From assembly GCA_022315425.1 (NCBI GenBank), contig JAIUPT010000021.1, positions 1,488,001-1,552,000 on the forward strand: DNA of 64,000 nucleotides, given 5' to 3'. Below, piece after piece: positions 11,162 to 21,599 of this stretch (position 1 is the stretch's first letter; each line of letters starts with the position of its first letter). This DNA comes from Pseudevernia furfuracea (Eukaryota; Ascomycota; Lecanoromycetes; Lecanorales; Parmeliaceae). Position numbers and translations under genes: made by a program. Below the pieces are notes generated by a model that did no database searches, was not told the DNA's origin, and was given only the letters and a program-made list of their open reading frames with translations.

Positions 11162-11484
11162 TTCAATTTCGTTCTTATCGTCGCGATCGCCTTTACGGTT
11201 ACTATCTGCTCAATGAAGCATCTCGTATACAAGCTCTACTGTCGACACCTAATCAGATAACGACAGTCAGACTTGATTGAAGCTGAACGAATCGGACGAT
11301 AATGCTCGTCTCCTTCTTATTTTAGAATCCAGGCCGAAACTGAACGACCTGAGGGAGCAAGCGCGCAGACTTCGCGAAAGCGCTAGGATTACAAAGAATC
11401 GAAGGTCAGTGGGAGTCAGGTGACTCAGATTGCTTGAGGGGATTGATAAAGGGTCGCAGAGATCTCGCCGTCATCGAGTGAGAG

Positions 11485-11672
11485 TGTTGAAAAGTGCGAT
11501 AGATCGAGAGCCTAACCTCCCCATACAAGCCTGGTTGATAGAGACCGACCGATTGAAACTAGCGCGCTCGCTTAGACTAGCGCGCACCATAAGTGATCAC
11601 TCGGCCACTCTGTGTACTTACCTCCTAAGTAATTCGATAGTAATTCATGACGGTTACCCTGCCTATTGAATA
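11485..11672 (+). repeat. 3' LTR of the copia-like element
   Basis: 188 bp, aligned to the 5' LTR without gaps and followed by the AATTG target duplication. Changes relative to the 5' copy are nearly all GG to GA on this strand. Confidence 0.92.
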
Positions 11673-11677
11673 AATTG

Positions 11678-12871
11678 TATTAATAAGAATTTTAAAATCG
11701 AAGATTTATTGTTAATAGACGACGTCAATAAGATATCAAAATGTTATTATATTATAAACGAGCTTTCTTCTTACGCGTAATAAAATAAACGATTTAATAA
11801 ACATAACAATTATAATATTAAAATATAAAATTAAAATAATCGATTTAATATATATTAAAGAAGAAGCAGTGAAAGCGCAATTTTTATATTAAATTTATAT
11901 TCGATAAATATTTTTTATATCGATCTAAATTATAACTGCGTTATAAACTTTTTAATAAATATTATAATAAACTTATAAGATATATCTTTAAGAATATCGA
12001 TTTTATTATTAAAATAATTAATGTCGAGTCGAATATAAGAAAGAAGTTTAAGTTTATATTTTTATTAATTATGAAACTCTTACGAAGATTAACGATTATA
12101 ATAAAATTCACGAAGCTCGTTAGATTAAATCTAATAATACGTAATCTTGAATTCAATATTAATCTATTATTTATTAAGATCTTAAATCTTTTAAACTATT
12201 AATTATTCATAATAATATAAATATTTTATTTAAAGTGCTTCTTTTACTTTATAAAAATCTTAAACAATAGTATTCTATACTACGTTATTAAATCTAAGTT
12301 CTTTTAATTTTTTATTAAAGCTATTATCTCTCTCTTCGAAAGACTATATTACTATTATATTCTTTAATGCTTTATACTTCTTTTTATACAACTCTTAATA
12401 AAAGCGTCTCGCTAATATTTTATCTCGTAAATTTTTATTAAAATCATCGTCAAATATAAGTAAAAGACATTTTCGTATTTCATAAATATAAAATATATAT
12501 AATCAAATAACATATAGTTAAATAGTCATTAATATATCTACTCAACTAATTATTAATCGCTGTAGTTTAGTATTCAAAAATCGAATAAAACTTTAGATTC
12601 TGAGATCAACTAAGAAAAATTGATATTATCGTTAATAATGCTTTATAACTCTTTATATATAGCGAACTAAACGACTAAACTATATTAAAACCACGTCATC
12701 GATCGACTAATTAATAGATCTTAGCGCGTGAGACTTATTTAAAAGAGTGTGATAAAGAGATAAGATGTTATTTAATATAGTCTTAGCTCTTATCGATTAA
12801 TATCGTCTGCGTAAAAGTCGAATAATGAAAATAAGAATAAAAATAAAAAGAATAATCTAATTGTAATTAAT
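11678..12871. other. AT-rich mutated repeat relic, no gene
   Basis: About 1.2 kb of very low GC content with no coding potential on either strand. The composition is typical of extreme RIP. Nothing can be identified in it. Confidence 0.7.
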
Positions 12872-13104
12872 AGAGCTGTCACGGTTCTAGCCCATGACGG
12901 CTGACTTATCTGCTTGCTTGCTGTGTTATACTCTAGGCTGGTCGGCTAGCCCCAGCCCTACGAGTTATATTCGTTAACTCCGCAGTGAAGCATTACTTTG
13001 ATACGCACAAAGCACTTCTTGTAATTACTCTACATAGTTAATATTCTATTCATACATGACACCACATCGCTAGTCCAGCTCTATGTCAAGTCCCTGACAA
13101 GAGC
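12872..13104 (+). mobile_element. Solo LTR with 5-bp target duplication
   Basis: Positions 12877-13099 (223 bp) start TGTCACGG and end CCCTGACA, giving terminal TGTCA/TGACA inverted repeats. They are flanked by AGAGC at 12872-12876 and 13100-13104. This is the footprint of an LTR retrotransposon, gypsy-like by its TGTCACGG start, removed by LTR recombination. The coding start of the MFS 5' half lies about 30 bp downstream, so the LTR sits in what was its promoter or 5' UTR. Confidence 0.8.
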
Positions 13105-13135
13105 ATATAGTGATGACAGAAGACCGACCGGCAAG

Positions 13136-13566
13136 TTGGACTCAAATAGCTCAAAAACATCAAGTCCGAGCGATCAGGCCGATCGGGCTAGCAATGACTC
13201 ATCTCATGACTTGGAGAAGGGAGAAACAGGTTCGAAAGAGCAGGACGAAGTCAACCAAGACGGCGAGGATAAAAGACAAACACAATGGAAGAACAATGTC
13301 GTTGGCTGGGACGGGCCAGACGACCCACAGAACCCTCATAACTGGAAGAAGTCGAAGAAATACACCGTGACAGTCTTCTATGCCTCCATGACCTTCTGTA
13401 TCACCTTCGCCAGCAGCATCTTCAGCACCGCCACCATGGTCACAGCTAAGATGTATGGGGTATCGAACGAAGTCATGACACTAGGCACCAGCCTGTTTGT
13501 GCTTGTAATTGCCCCCTTCCAGCATGATTCAACCAGCACTGACACAAACACCAGGGTTTCGCTTCA
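13136..13566 (+). pseudogene. 5' half of the DHA1-type MFS drug transporter
   Basis: Encodes an acidic cytoplasmic N-terminus, the DPQNPHNW motif typical of DHA1 transporters before helix 1, helix 1 (about FYASMTFCITFASSIFST), and VSNEVMTLGTSLFVL of helix 2. A phase-0 intron at 13505-13554 (GTAATT donor, CACTGAC branch, CAG acceptor) joins to GFAS, and then homology stops at about 13566. The missing continuation is the segment starting VLWGPLSELYG at about 5497 on the minus strand. No in-frame ATG is present: TTG occupies the expected start (13136-13138), so the start codon itself may be mutated. Confidence 0.82.
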
Positions 13567-14014
13567 TCCGATGTTTTGCCCGGTAGGAGGGACACGTCTG
13601 AGTTGCCTCAGTTCTCAGCACGGCCCATACCCCTCCTGGTTAGCCCCATCATGAGGTTATCCACTAGGTTTTTAGTGCGGCGCCATACCAATTTGGGGAG
13701 ATCCCGATATTTAGCCGGCAGGAGGGTGGGACACGTCTGAGCTCAAAACTCAAAAATACGGGTGGTCGCAAGTATGAGGAATATCATCGGCGTAGTTCTC
13801 ATCCTATCTGGTATTTTTCATGTATCGCTGTAATCCAGCTTGAATACCAACGCTATCGTTATTGAAGAGGAAAACTACGCAGCAGACATCACGAAAAGTC
13901 TATCAAATAAAACGGAGATAGTTGTTGACGATGATGTATTCCATTCTATCTGCATATGCGAACCTAGCTTGAGGAATTCTGTCGAAGAGATCCTAAGAGA
14001 TCACTCGATTGTGG
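13567..14014. other. Intergenic with a short direct repeat
   Basis: A direct repeat of about 24-28 bp (GACACGTCTGAG core) lies at 13579-13602 and 13713-13741, just beyond the right break of the MFS gene. An open stretch from 13774 begins with a hydrophobic signal-like 19-residue peptide but ends at once. I call no gene. Confidence 0.4.
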
Positions 14015-15673
14015 CTAGGCAGCCCCCGATTTTGCCCTTTTCTTGATATGGGCGGTGACCTCAGGCGCAGAGCCTTCCTCGCCATCGGATGCCTTAATAC
14101 CACGCTTCTCCTGCTTCCGTGCCTTCTTGACCTTCTTGACAGATCTCTCGCCCGGGTCTGACGGGTCTGACTGCTCGCGCACATGAAATACTGCTTCGAT
14201 AGCCCGAGACCCAATCACTGTATCGATTTGATCTTGGGCCATTGGCCCGCGCTCCCCTTCCTGGTACACGCAGCGAGAGTCCTTATCGAAGTACCAGTTA
14301 CTGATAAGCTTATACTCCCAATCTGGCCGATGCATGTACCCGCCTTCGCCTTCGAGGCCGCACAGGACATGTAGACCACGATACCATTTGTAGTACCACC
14401 CTTCACTTGTTGCCGCTTGGCCATTGCGATCAAGGTCTCCCACGTGTACGTACATTTTGGCTGCAAATCCCAGAGGCATCCGCCGCGCCTTTATCATGCC
14501 GTGGGTGTCGAATTCCGTTGGCCATATGGAGTTGAGGAAGTTGCCATGATTATCGCCGTTGTCTATGAGTCTGGCAACAGTCCAATCGTCGAGGCGGCTC
14601 GCCCCTGGGATGGCGGATACATGGCCGGTGTCTTGGACGTAAAGTGGATATCCTGCCCAGTTGGCGAGCGAGAGCTCACGTCCTCGTTGGGCTGGGCGTT
14701 CGATATGCTTATGCTTCCTCGCGTCGTACTTGATGTAATGAGCGGTGACATACTGCCTCGATTGAGTGGAGGGAGCACGAGGGTCGTTCAGTGGTTTTCC
14801 TTTCATGCTTGTGGTCAGACGAACGTGACGTCCAGCACTTGCTTGGGCAACAGCTACAAGTTCGTTAGTCAGGGTGTTCTCGTTTAATACATTCTTCTTC
14901 TTACCCTCAATCAGCTTCTTCGTCATTTCAGGCATTTCAGGTTCACCAGACCCCTTCTCACTCAACTTATCCTCATCATCCACTTGTCCATGCCCATTTT
15001 TAATCCCAGTGACTTCATTATTCTTGGCCTTCTGTTCTTTAGGCTTCGCCTCTTGTTCTTTACCCTTCGCCTCCTGTTCTTTACCCTTCTTCTCTTGTTC
15101 TTTAGGCTTCGCCTCCTGCTTCTTACCCTTCGCCTTCTGTTCCTTGCCCTTCGCCTTCTGTTCCTTGCCCTTCGCCTTCTGTTCCTTACCCTTCGCCTTG
15201 CGTTCTTTACCCCTTGGCTTATGCTCATCAAGGCCCTCGAGCTCGTCAAGGCCCTCGAGCTCGTCAAGGCCCTCGAGCTCATCGCGGCCCTCATGCTCGT
15301 CACGTCCCTCGTGCTCGTCACGTCCCTCGTGCTCATCACGTCCCTCGTGCTCATCACGTCCTTTATGCTCATCACGGGCTGCGTCATCTTGACCTTCGGT
15401 GATGTCCATGAGGGATTCTGTTGGATCAAACGTGGGATCAAAGGGGGGGGGAGACCGATCCATGGCAGTATCTGGTATGTCCATCTTGAATGACGATACG
15501 CTAATGTTGGGTGCAGGTATTTGTTGCGGAGTGAAATAAAGTTTTCGTAATGCAACTTGTGGTGTTGGGTTGTGGCGTGGCATAGGATGCACTGGGATGG
15601 AATTGCCACAAGAGGGGATTGAATCTTGAAGAAAATATTTTGGTCGAATTGAAATTTTTATGCTTCTTGCCAT
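14015..15673 (-). CDS. Unknown protein with Lys/Glu-rich tandem repeats (paralog A)
   Basis: A 552-codon intronless frame. Two low-complexity arrays occupy roughly residues 100-220: a six-residue GRDEHE/GLDELE repeat (nt about 15225-15375) and a seven-residue GKEQKAK repeat (nt about 15020-15215). They give a highly charged, probably disordered or coiled segment. The C-terminal 290 residues form a conserved globular domain with MPLGFAAKM, GWYYKWYRGLH and RCVYQE; the same domain is encoded at 16165-17100. The tail is basic and contains likely nuclear-localisation clusters. The start is uncertain (15673 or an internal Met near 15482). Function unknown. Confidence 0.7.
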   Translation of the reverse strand: MARSIKISIRPKYFLQDSIPSCGNSIPVHPMPRHNPTPQVALRKLYFTPQQIPAPNISVSSFKMDIPDTAMDRSPPPFDPTFDPTESLMDITEGQDDAARDEHKGRDEHEGRDEHEGRDEHEGRDEHEGRDELEGLDELEGLDELEGLDEHKPRGKERKAKGKEQKAKGKEQKAKGKEQKAKGKKQEAKPKEQEKKGKEQEAKGKEQEAKPKEQKAKNNEVTGIKNGHGQVDDEDKLSEKGSGEPEMPEMTKKLIEGKKKNVLNENTLTNELVAVAQASAGRHVRLTTSMKGKPLNDPRAPSTQSRQYVTAHYIKYDARKHKHIERPAQRGRELSLANWAGYPLYVQDTGHVSAIPGASRLDDWTVARLIDNGDNHGNFLNSIWPTEFDTHGMIKARRMPLGFAAKMYVHVGDLDRNGQAATSEGWYYKWYRGLHVLCGLEGEGGYMHRPDWEYKLISNWYFDKDSRCVYQEGERGPMAQDQIDTVIGSRAIEAVFHVREQSDPSDPGERSVKKVKKARKQEKRGIKASDGEEGSAPEVTAHIKKRAKSGAA

Positions 15674-16164
15674 ACAAGTTCAGGTTTACACACGCGTTTG
15701 GTTCCCAAACTGCGCGGCGGTTTGGGAACGTTCAGTACAGCGAAGTCATAGAGCGAAACCATAGATGGGGCGAGTGTCAGGATTCTTGTGAGCTGCACTA
15801 CCTAGTTGCCGAAGTGAGCTTCTCAATGAAGCATCCCCCGTCTCATTCCTGCTCTCATCCTTCTTCCCATCTCCCACGTCGATCCGATCTATCTGGTAAA
15901 GGTGCTAAAACCTAGCACTGCACCGGATGAAGCCTGCGTGTAGCCAAGGACTATCGCCAGTAGTATCAATATCCTGATCGTAGATGGCCAAGTATCCTAA
16001 GTGCCATCATCCTAACCGTCGATTGCCCAATGTTCTAAAACCGCCAGTCAGTTTGAGAACCTGATAAACAGATGTGAGTTTTTGCCTACAGTCAGCTCAC
16101 GCCATGTGTCATTGTCTACCACCATTGACCATGTCATTTTACTTGCCACCAGCTCTCACCAGCT
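15674..16164. other. Intergenic between the paralogs
   Basis: No gene seen. Contains a short inverted repeat around 15699-15728 (the word GTTCCCAAAC and its complement). Confidence 0.4.
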
Positions 16165-17100
16165 TTACCAGTTCCTCTTCTTGGACTTGCGCCGCTTATT
16201 AGATTGTGCCTTAACCTTTGGAAAGGCACCTGACTGGTTACCCGGCGTCTTTCGGGATGTCTTGGCGGCATGGCGGGAAGGAGTCGATGGAGCTGCCAAT
16301 CCCGTGTTGTCTTCGTCGTCGCCATCGTCGTCGCCATCGTCGCCGTCGTTGTCGTCGTCGGCAGAGCTTGGGACCAGGGACTCCGAGAGCCTCTTCGGCC
16401 CCCGCAGTGTCAGCTTTGGCTTGGTCGGGGTCGTCGGCGAGCTGCTCGTGAATCCGATGGGAACTATCGGATCAACCGCACGTGATCCAATCCGGGCATC
16501 GACTTCCTCTGTCTCATCGGCGCCACGTTCTTCCTCCTGATACACACAACGGTATTCTCTGTCGAAATACCACTTCTCAGGCAGGGGGTCCTCGAACGAC
16601 GGCCGATGCTTGTACGCATCGGCGCCTTCTTCCCCACACAGCAGGTGAAGGCCACGGTACCACTTGTAGTACCATCCGGCTTCGGTTGCGGGAACTCCGT
16701 TCCTGTCAACGTCTCCCACGTCCACGTGCATCTTTGCGGCAAACCCTAGTGGCATCCTAACGGCTTTGATCATTTTCTTTTTGTCGAATTCGACCGGCCA
16801 ACGTGCGTGTAGTCAGCCGGCTGACTTGTTCGATTTCAGCAGCTTGCTGATCGTGTAGTCGTCAATGTGAATATTGTTGGCGGGAACGGAGTCGGCTGAA
16901 GTGAACCTGTCGATCCAGAGCGGGAATCCTTTGTAGTCCTTCATTATAATGTCTTCAGTGAATATATCTGGGGCGGCGTATGAAGAATACTTATCCTTAT
17001 CATACTTTTCGTAGGCTTTTATCGTGTAGAATATGTGAGACTCCGTTGTTAAATGTCTTGAATCTTTCAATGACTTGCCTTTCTTGTTGATTCTAGTCAT
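16165..17100 (-). pseudogene. Paralog B of the repeat-bearing unknown protein, one in-frame TGA
   Basis: From ATG 17098-17100 the frame matches the globular domain of paralog A (WPVEFD, MPLGFAAKM, GWYYKWYRGLH, RCVYQE). It is interrupted only by TGA at 16813-16815, in a short stretch where the paralog reads an aromatic residue. TGG to TGA would explain it. It lacks the GRDEHE and GKEQKAK arrays of paralog A and instead has an Asp run (nt about 16310-16360) before a basic tail, so the low-complexity part has moved or diversified. Probably inactive, unless the TGA is read through or two partial proteins are made. Function unknown. Confidence 0.65.
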
Positions 17101-17540
17101 GATTGTTTGAATATCGATAAGCAAGAGCTCGTAAAGCAACAGTGATCTGTAGTTAGCTGAGTTTGTTTGAATGTCGATAGACAAGAGATCGTAAAGTAAT
17201 AGTGATTTATAGTCAGCTGAGCAGTAGCAGTGATATTTAAAAGCATAAGCTTATAAGATAATTGCTATATGAGGTTAAAGAAAAAGATTCGAGATGAAGA
17301 GTCTGAGTTGAAGATTTTAGAATAAAGGAGTATTTAGATTGACGTATATAAAATGTCGATAAGTAGAATATCGTAAAGTAACAATAATCTATAGTTAGCT
17401 GAGCAGCAGCAGTGAAGAAGCATAAGCTTACGAAATAATTGCTATATGTGAATGAAGAAAAAGATTCGAGATAAAGATTCTAAGTTGAAGATTTTAAAAT
17501 GAAGAAATATTTAAATTGACGTATATAAAGAGTTTCGGAT
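17101..17540. repeat. Tandem duplication upstream of paralog B
   Basis: A unit of about 60 bp with GTCGATA and GTAAAG words occurs at about 17103, 17165 and 17348. The last two are part of a larger duplication of about 178 bp (17170-17347 and 17348-17530) ending in GACGTATATAAA. No coding potential. Confidence 0.6.
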
Positions 17541-17688
17541 ATATTGATATACGCGAAGCGGTGATGCTACAAGTGATTTAGCAAGAATAGTATTGAAGAG
17601 GTGTCGCAGATGGGCCATGAAAATAAAAAAGATATTTCCTTCTATTTCGGGCGTAATATTTCGAGTAAAGTGTTTCGACATCAACGGG

Positions 17689-18210
17689 CGATATTAGTCT
17701 CTAGTGGAATCTGCGCTTGAAATTCATCGATTTCCTTTCAAAATTCTTCAACTTTTCTATTATTCTTTGTGACAAAGCTCTCAATCTGTCGAGCGGCTTT
17801 AGAATCATTGACAGCAGCTCGATCTCACATCATCAATCAATCGTGATCGCAATTCGCACGAGTCAACGAGCGATATTAGTCTTCAGTGGATTCTGCGCTT
17901 GAAAATTCATCGATTCCCCTTCAAACTTCTTCAACTTTTCTTTTATTCTTTATAACAAAGCTCTCAATCTGTCGAACGGCTTTAGAACCATTGACAGCAG
18001 CTCGACCTCACATTATCAATCAATCGTGATCGCAATCCGCACGAGTCAACGAACGATATTAGTCTCTAGTGGATTCTGCGCTTGAAAATTCATCGATTCC
18101 CCTTCAAACTTCTTCAACTTTTCTTTTATTCTTTGTGACAAAGCTCCCAATCTATCGAGCGACTTTAGAATCATTGACAGCAGCTCGATCTCACATTATC
18201 AATCAGTCAT
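17689..18210. repeat. Three-copy tandem repeat, period about 182 bp
   Basis: Copies start with CGATATTAGTCT at 17689, 17871 and 18054; the third is cut short near 18210. Copies differ mainly by transitions. No coding potential is evident. Confidence 0.8.
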
Positions 18211-18239
18211 GGGAGAAGCACGCGCGAGTATAGTGACAC

Positions 18240-20985
18240 CTGGCGGCGCCCTAGATATGATGTGCATCCTAAGTCTATTCATCGTGCATCAACTAATCGC
18301 AGAGATCAGTCTCTAACATCACGCAGCTACTGAAGGTGATAAAGTGTGAGACTAATGTGAGAAGTGCAACTCATGATTTTATTTATCGACTCCCAACGGA
18401 GAAAGACAAGTTTGAATATACATTAAATATCATCAACATTGGCGCTGATTACCACGACAAGATTACGACTGTCATTATCGAAGCATGAGAGACAATACTC
18501 CGAGATAACCTATGGCGAGTGAGATTTAAGACGAAAGACGATGCGAAGAGATCTCTGAATTCGAAGACTTTGACTGAGATTCGACGTCAGTATTCGCTGA
18601 GTATCGACCGCAAGACTAAGACAATGAATAGAATTCTTCACAAATGGGATCCGAAGGCTCGACCGTATTTGAGCACGTCGCTTGAAGATCACTTTCTGAA
18701 AAAAATGACCGACGTCGCAGATCAATACACGCTTACTGAAGCCTTGAACTTATTTTACAAGATGATTCTTCGTCGACTTCGTCAACGCAAAGATAATCGA
18801 GATACGTTTAGGTAGGTCAACACGAGTGATCTTTAGATTCTAATCAAGATAACTCGACATGATATGGCGCAGATTCAACAAACACCTTCACTTACGAAAG
18901 AAGAAAAGAAATGTTATAGCGTGACGAGTACCAGCATATTACTCGCATATATGCGAGACGAAGGGCCTATAGACCCCAGAGTGGTCAAGGCAGCAAGACG
19001 TAAATTTAGAACAAAATAACAATCTACCGATACAACGAAGAGAGAGTCTGAGAATAAGACAATGACGTCATCTAAGAAGGGTGATAATTCATTAAATGCT
19101 CAGAACGAGTTCGATCGCGAACACAATAAGGATGAGAATCTTACGAAAGAAGAAGAGAAATCTAACGAAGATGAAAGCGTGAGCTTTCGCTCGACCGCTA
19201 TCTCGGGCTGCAAATACACATATGTGAACGTCTTCGTGCTTCGAAGGATTTCTCGTAACACGCAAATAACAGCGACAATGATTTCAGATATTAATAAGGT
19301 CAACACCCTTCAACGCGTTCATCGAAAGCAGATCGACTTTAGACACCTATGCTGAAATCATCTTCGCCTCCTAACTAATAACTGTGATCTGCGAACAGCT
19401 TGTGATGAAATGAATATTCTTCGTCAACGCCTTCTGATATTTCTGCAGTAACGGGATTCGCTAATGAAACTGCGAATCAATGCGTCGACATTGAAGTGAT
19501 TCAGACGAAAAGACCGATCGACAGTCGCAAGTAACACACTTGATTCATATTAGTTTGCGCCGGCCCATCCTCTCAAGATCATGAATATATCACTCTCCCT
19601 GTGCGGCCGCCTCATCATCATGCTCTCGGACAATTAAGACACATGAAATCTATGACAAGAAAACGGGAGCATCAACCTCAATCTCTTCGAATATCTCTGA
19701 TCCGACATTGTAGCAGATGAGGAGTTCGAGACGAAAATCGAGCAGCTGATAGACGAGAAATTCCGTATATATCGTTATCATCAGCGTTTGATCGATGACA
19801 AATCGAATTTCGACTGATAACGAAACATGATTCATTCGATCACGCAGCAAGCCATTCGCGCCGACCTCGACTATTGACTTGCGTATATTGCTCTGAGATC
19901 GAATGTCAACCCTCGTCTCGTCTCGTATCTATATTACACCAAGCTCGTCAGCGGTGGTGATCGAATCTACTTTCGACATTGCGATATGAATATTGATCGA
20001 TTTCTGTCGAAAGGACGAGGTGCAAATATTATTCAAGGATTAGTATCATTAGACGACGAGATCATTGAGGGAGACTGCATCGAAATTGTTTCTGGGTTTC
20101 ATCGTCACATTGCTGACTGGTAGGAGAACGTTCTGAAGCGAGCTAACACGAGCAAGATAAAACACCTTAAGAAGTCTGGACTCGTCAAAAACGTTTCGAA
20201 TTTATATATCGAAGAGAACGGCGAAAATTACGAGCGTTTTGAGAAGATTCTTCTTAAGCAAGAATAAGCACGGATATCGCGTTCTAAGATTCTTCATGAT
20301 TCAACGACTATCAGCGCGAACTTCAAAGGGATAAGACGAATAGTGCTACTCTGATATGTTAATGTTATCTCGAATAACATTACTCTCGACTCTAACAACT
20401 TCGACACTTGAGACGATCTTATCACATCTCACGTGAAGTAGATTGCGTCGGCAAGTACCCCGTCTGAACATTCGAATATGTATAACAAGATATCATAACG
20501 GTTTCCAGCTGGTGTTCACCTCACTCTCTCTTGCTCGGTCTTCGAGACATTGCTGTGTCGACGATCGTGAGATGACCCTACTGTGATCTCTCGTGCAAAT
20601 GACCTACTCGTTAACTCTGATGAGCGGCTAAAGAGTGAGATAGCGGCATTCAGGCTCCGACTATTAAAGAGTTTCAAGATCGCTTTTGATCAAATGATCG
20701 CGCTTGAGAAGAATATATTTGATCAAATATTCTACTTTCTCTTACGTGATAGTGAACGTTTAACGCTTGATATGTTAACTAATGAGAACGCGATGAAGAA
20801 CGATGTATCTAATCTGATAGATATTCTTTGAGAGCTTGACATATATCGTAGCTTAGATCTTCAATCTGCCGAACAGATTGAGAACATAATACAACGATTG
20901 TCAACATGCATCGCATCGCTTATGATGATGAATGAAAATTCAATTTACATTTTAGACGACGCGCGTTTCTTTCCTAAAACGAACT
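18240..20985 (+). pseudogene. Broken gene resembling a fungal Fe(II)/2OG dioxygenase-like family
   Basis: One frame can be followed for most of 2.7 kb, with repeated TGA, TAG and TAA interruptions. Upstream is a charged region (about 18510-18815, KARPYLSTSLEDHF) and a Lys/Glu-rich linker near 19060-19200. Downstream (about 19920-20130) are LVSYLYYTK, GGDRIYFRHCDMN and RGANIIQGLVSLDDE. The H-x-D in FRHCDMN and its surroundings match a family common in fungi that I recall as having an Fe(II)/2-oxoglutarate dioxygenase-like core. The family name is from memory and tentative. Most stops are at positions where Trp or Gln fits, so this looks like a mutated multicopy gene or element gene. Confidence 0.5.
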
Positions 20986-21052
20986 AGCTAACTTCGAAGC
21001 AGAAGCGCGTAACAAATCAACAATTCATTATACCTCCATTATCGAATCATAG

Positions 21053-21436
21053 TAGAGACATTTCGCACCCCCTGCACACTCTCTTCGCTTGTTTTCGCTT
21101 GCTTGGTTTCCGTACCCTCGGGAGTACTATTTACTAGTTTCGAACTGAGACTCTTAGCAGATTTTAGTACGCGTTGCAGCAGACACGCTAGAACTTAACC
21201 GAGGATTCAACGAATCAGAGCTCACAACGAGGTATCCAAATCTTAATGTTTTTCCAGAGGTTGGATAAATTTATCCAACCTCTGGAAAAAAAATTAGACT
21301 CGTTCTAAACCTTTAGCGAGATTACTAGCTAACCAAAACAGGTACCATTATTAGTATACCACGTACTAAACGCGTACTATCCTCGGAAACCAGGCTTTAA
21401 GACATGAGAGTGTGCAGGGGGTGCGAAATGTCTCTA
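21053..21436. mobile_element. MITE with perfect 29-bp TIRs and TA target duplication
   Basis: Element 21055-21434 (380 bp) is bounded by identical inverted repeats (21055-21083 and 21406-21434, starting GAGACATTTCGCAC) and flanked by TA at 21053-21054 and 21435-21436. It has no ORF. At its centre lies a 42-bp perfect palindrome (21249-21290). TA duplication suggests mobilisation by a Tc1/mariner or pogo-type transposase. Its TIR differs from that of the pogo-like element at 45 kb. Confidence 0.85.
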
Positions 21437-21599
21437 GTATACGCCATATCCATCTATCTTACCATCCATACCTCGATAAAAGGGCGAGTCCCGTCATGGC
21501 AACTGCATCGAGCCTCCCGCTTTCGTCACCGTTAACTGCACCCTTCGGAAGCTCGCTCCTTCTCACCAGCCCCCCACCTCTCAGCAGTCCACCACCTGC

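Larger units (their letters stand above)
6013..11677 (+). mobile_element. Complete but dead copia-like LTR retrotransposon
   Basis: The element is bounded by a perfect 5-bp target duplication AATTG (6013-6017 and 11673-11677) and two 188-bp LTRs. A primer-binding site follows the 5' LTR. The order is gag with zinc knuckle, protease, integrase, reverse transcriptase, RNase H, which is the Ty1/copia order. The coding region has many stops and key catalytic residues are lost, so it cannot move by itself. Insertion lies within the rearranged interval between the two halves of the MFS gene. Confidence 0.93.

Noticed and set aside
14874..15493. Plus-strand genes opposite the repeat arrays of paralog A
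   Set aside because: Long Leu/Phe- or Ser/Cys-rich frames are mirror images of the Lys/Glu repeats; the minus frame is longer and continues into a conserved domain shared with paralog B.
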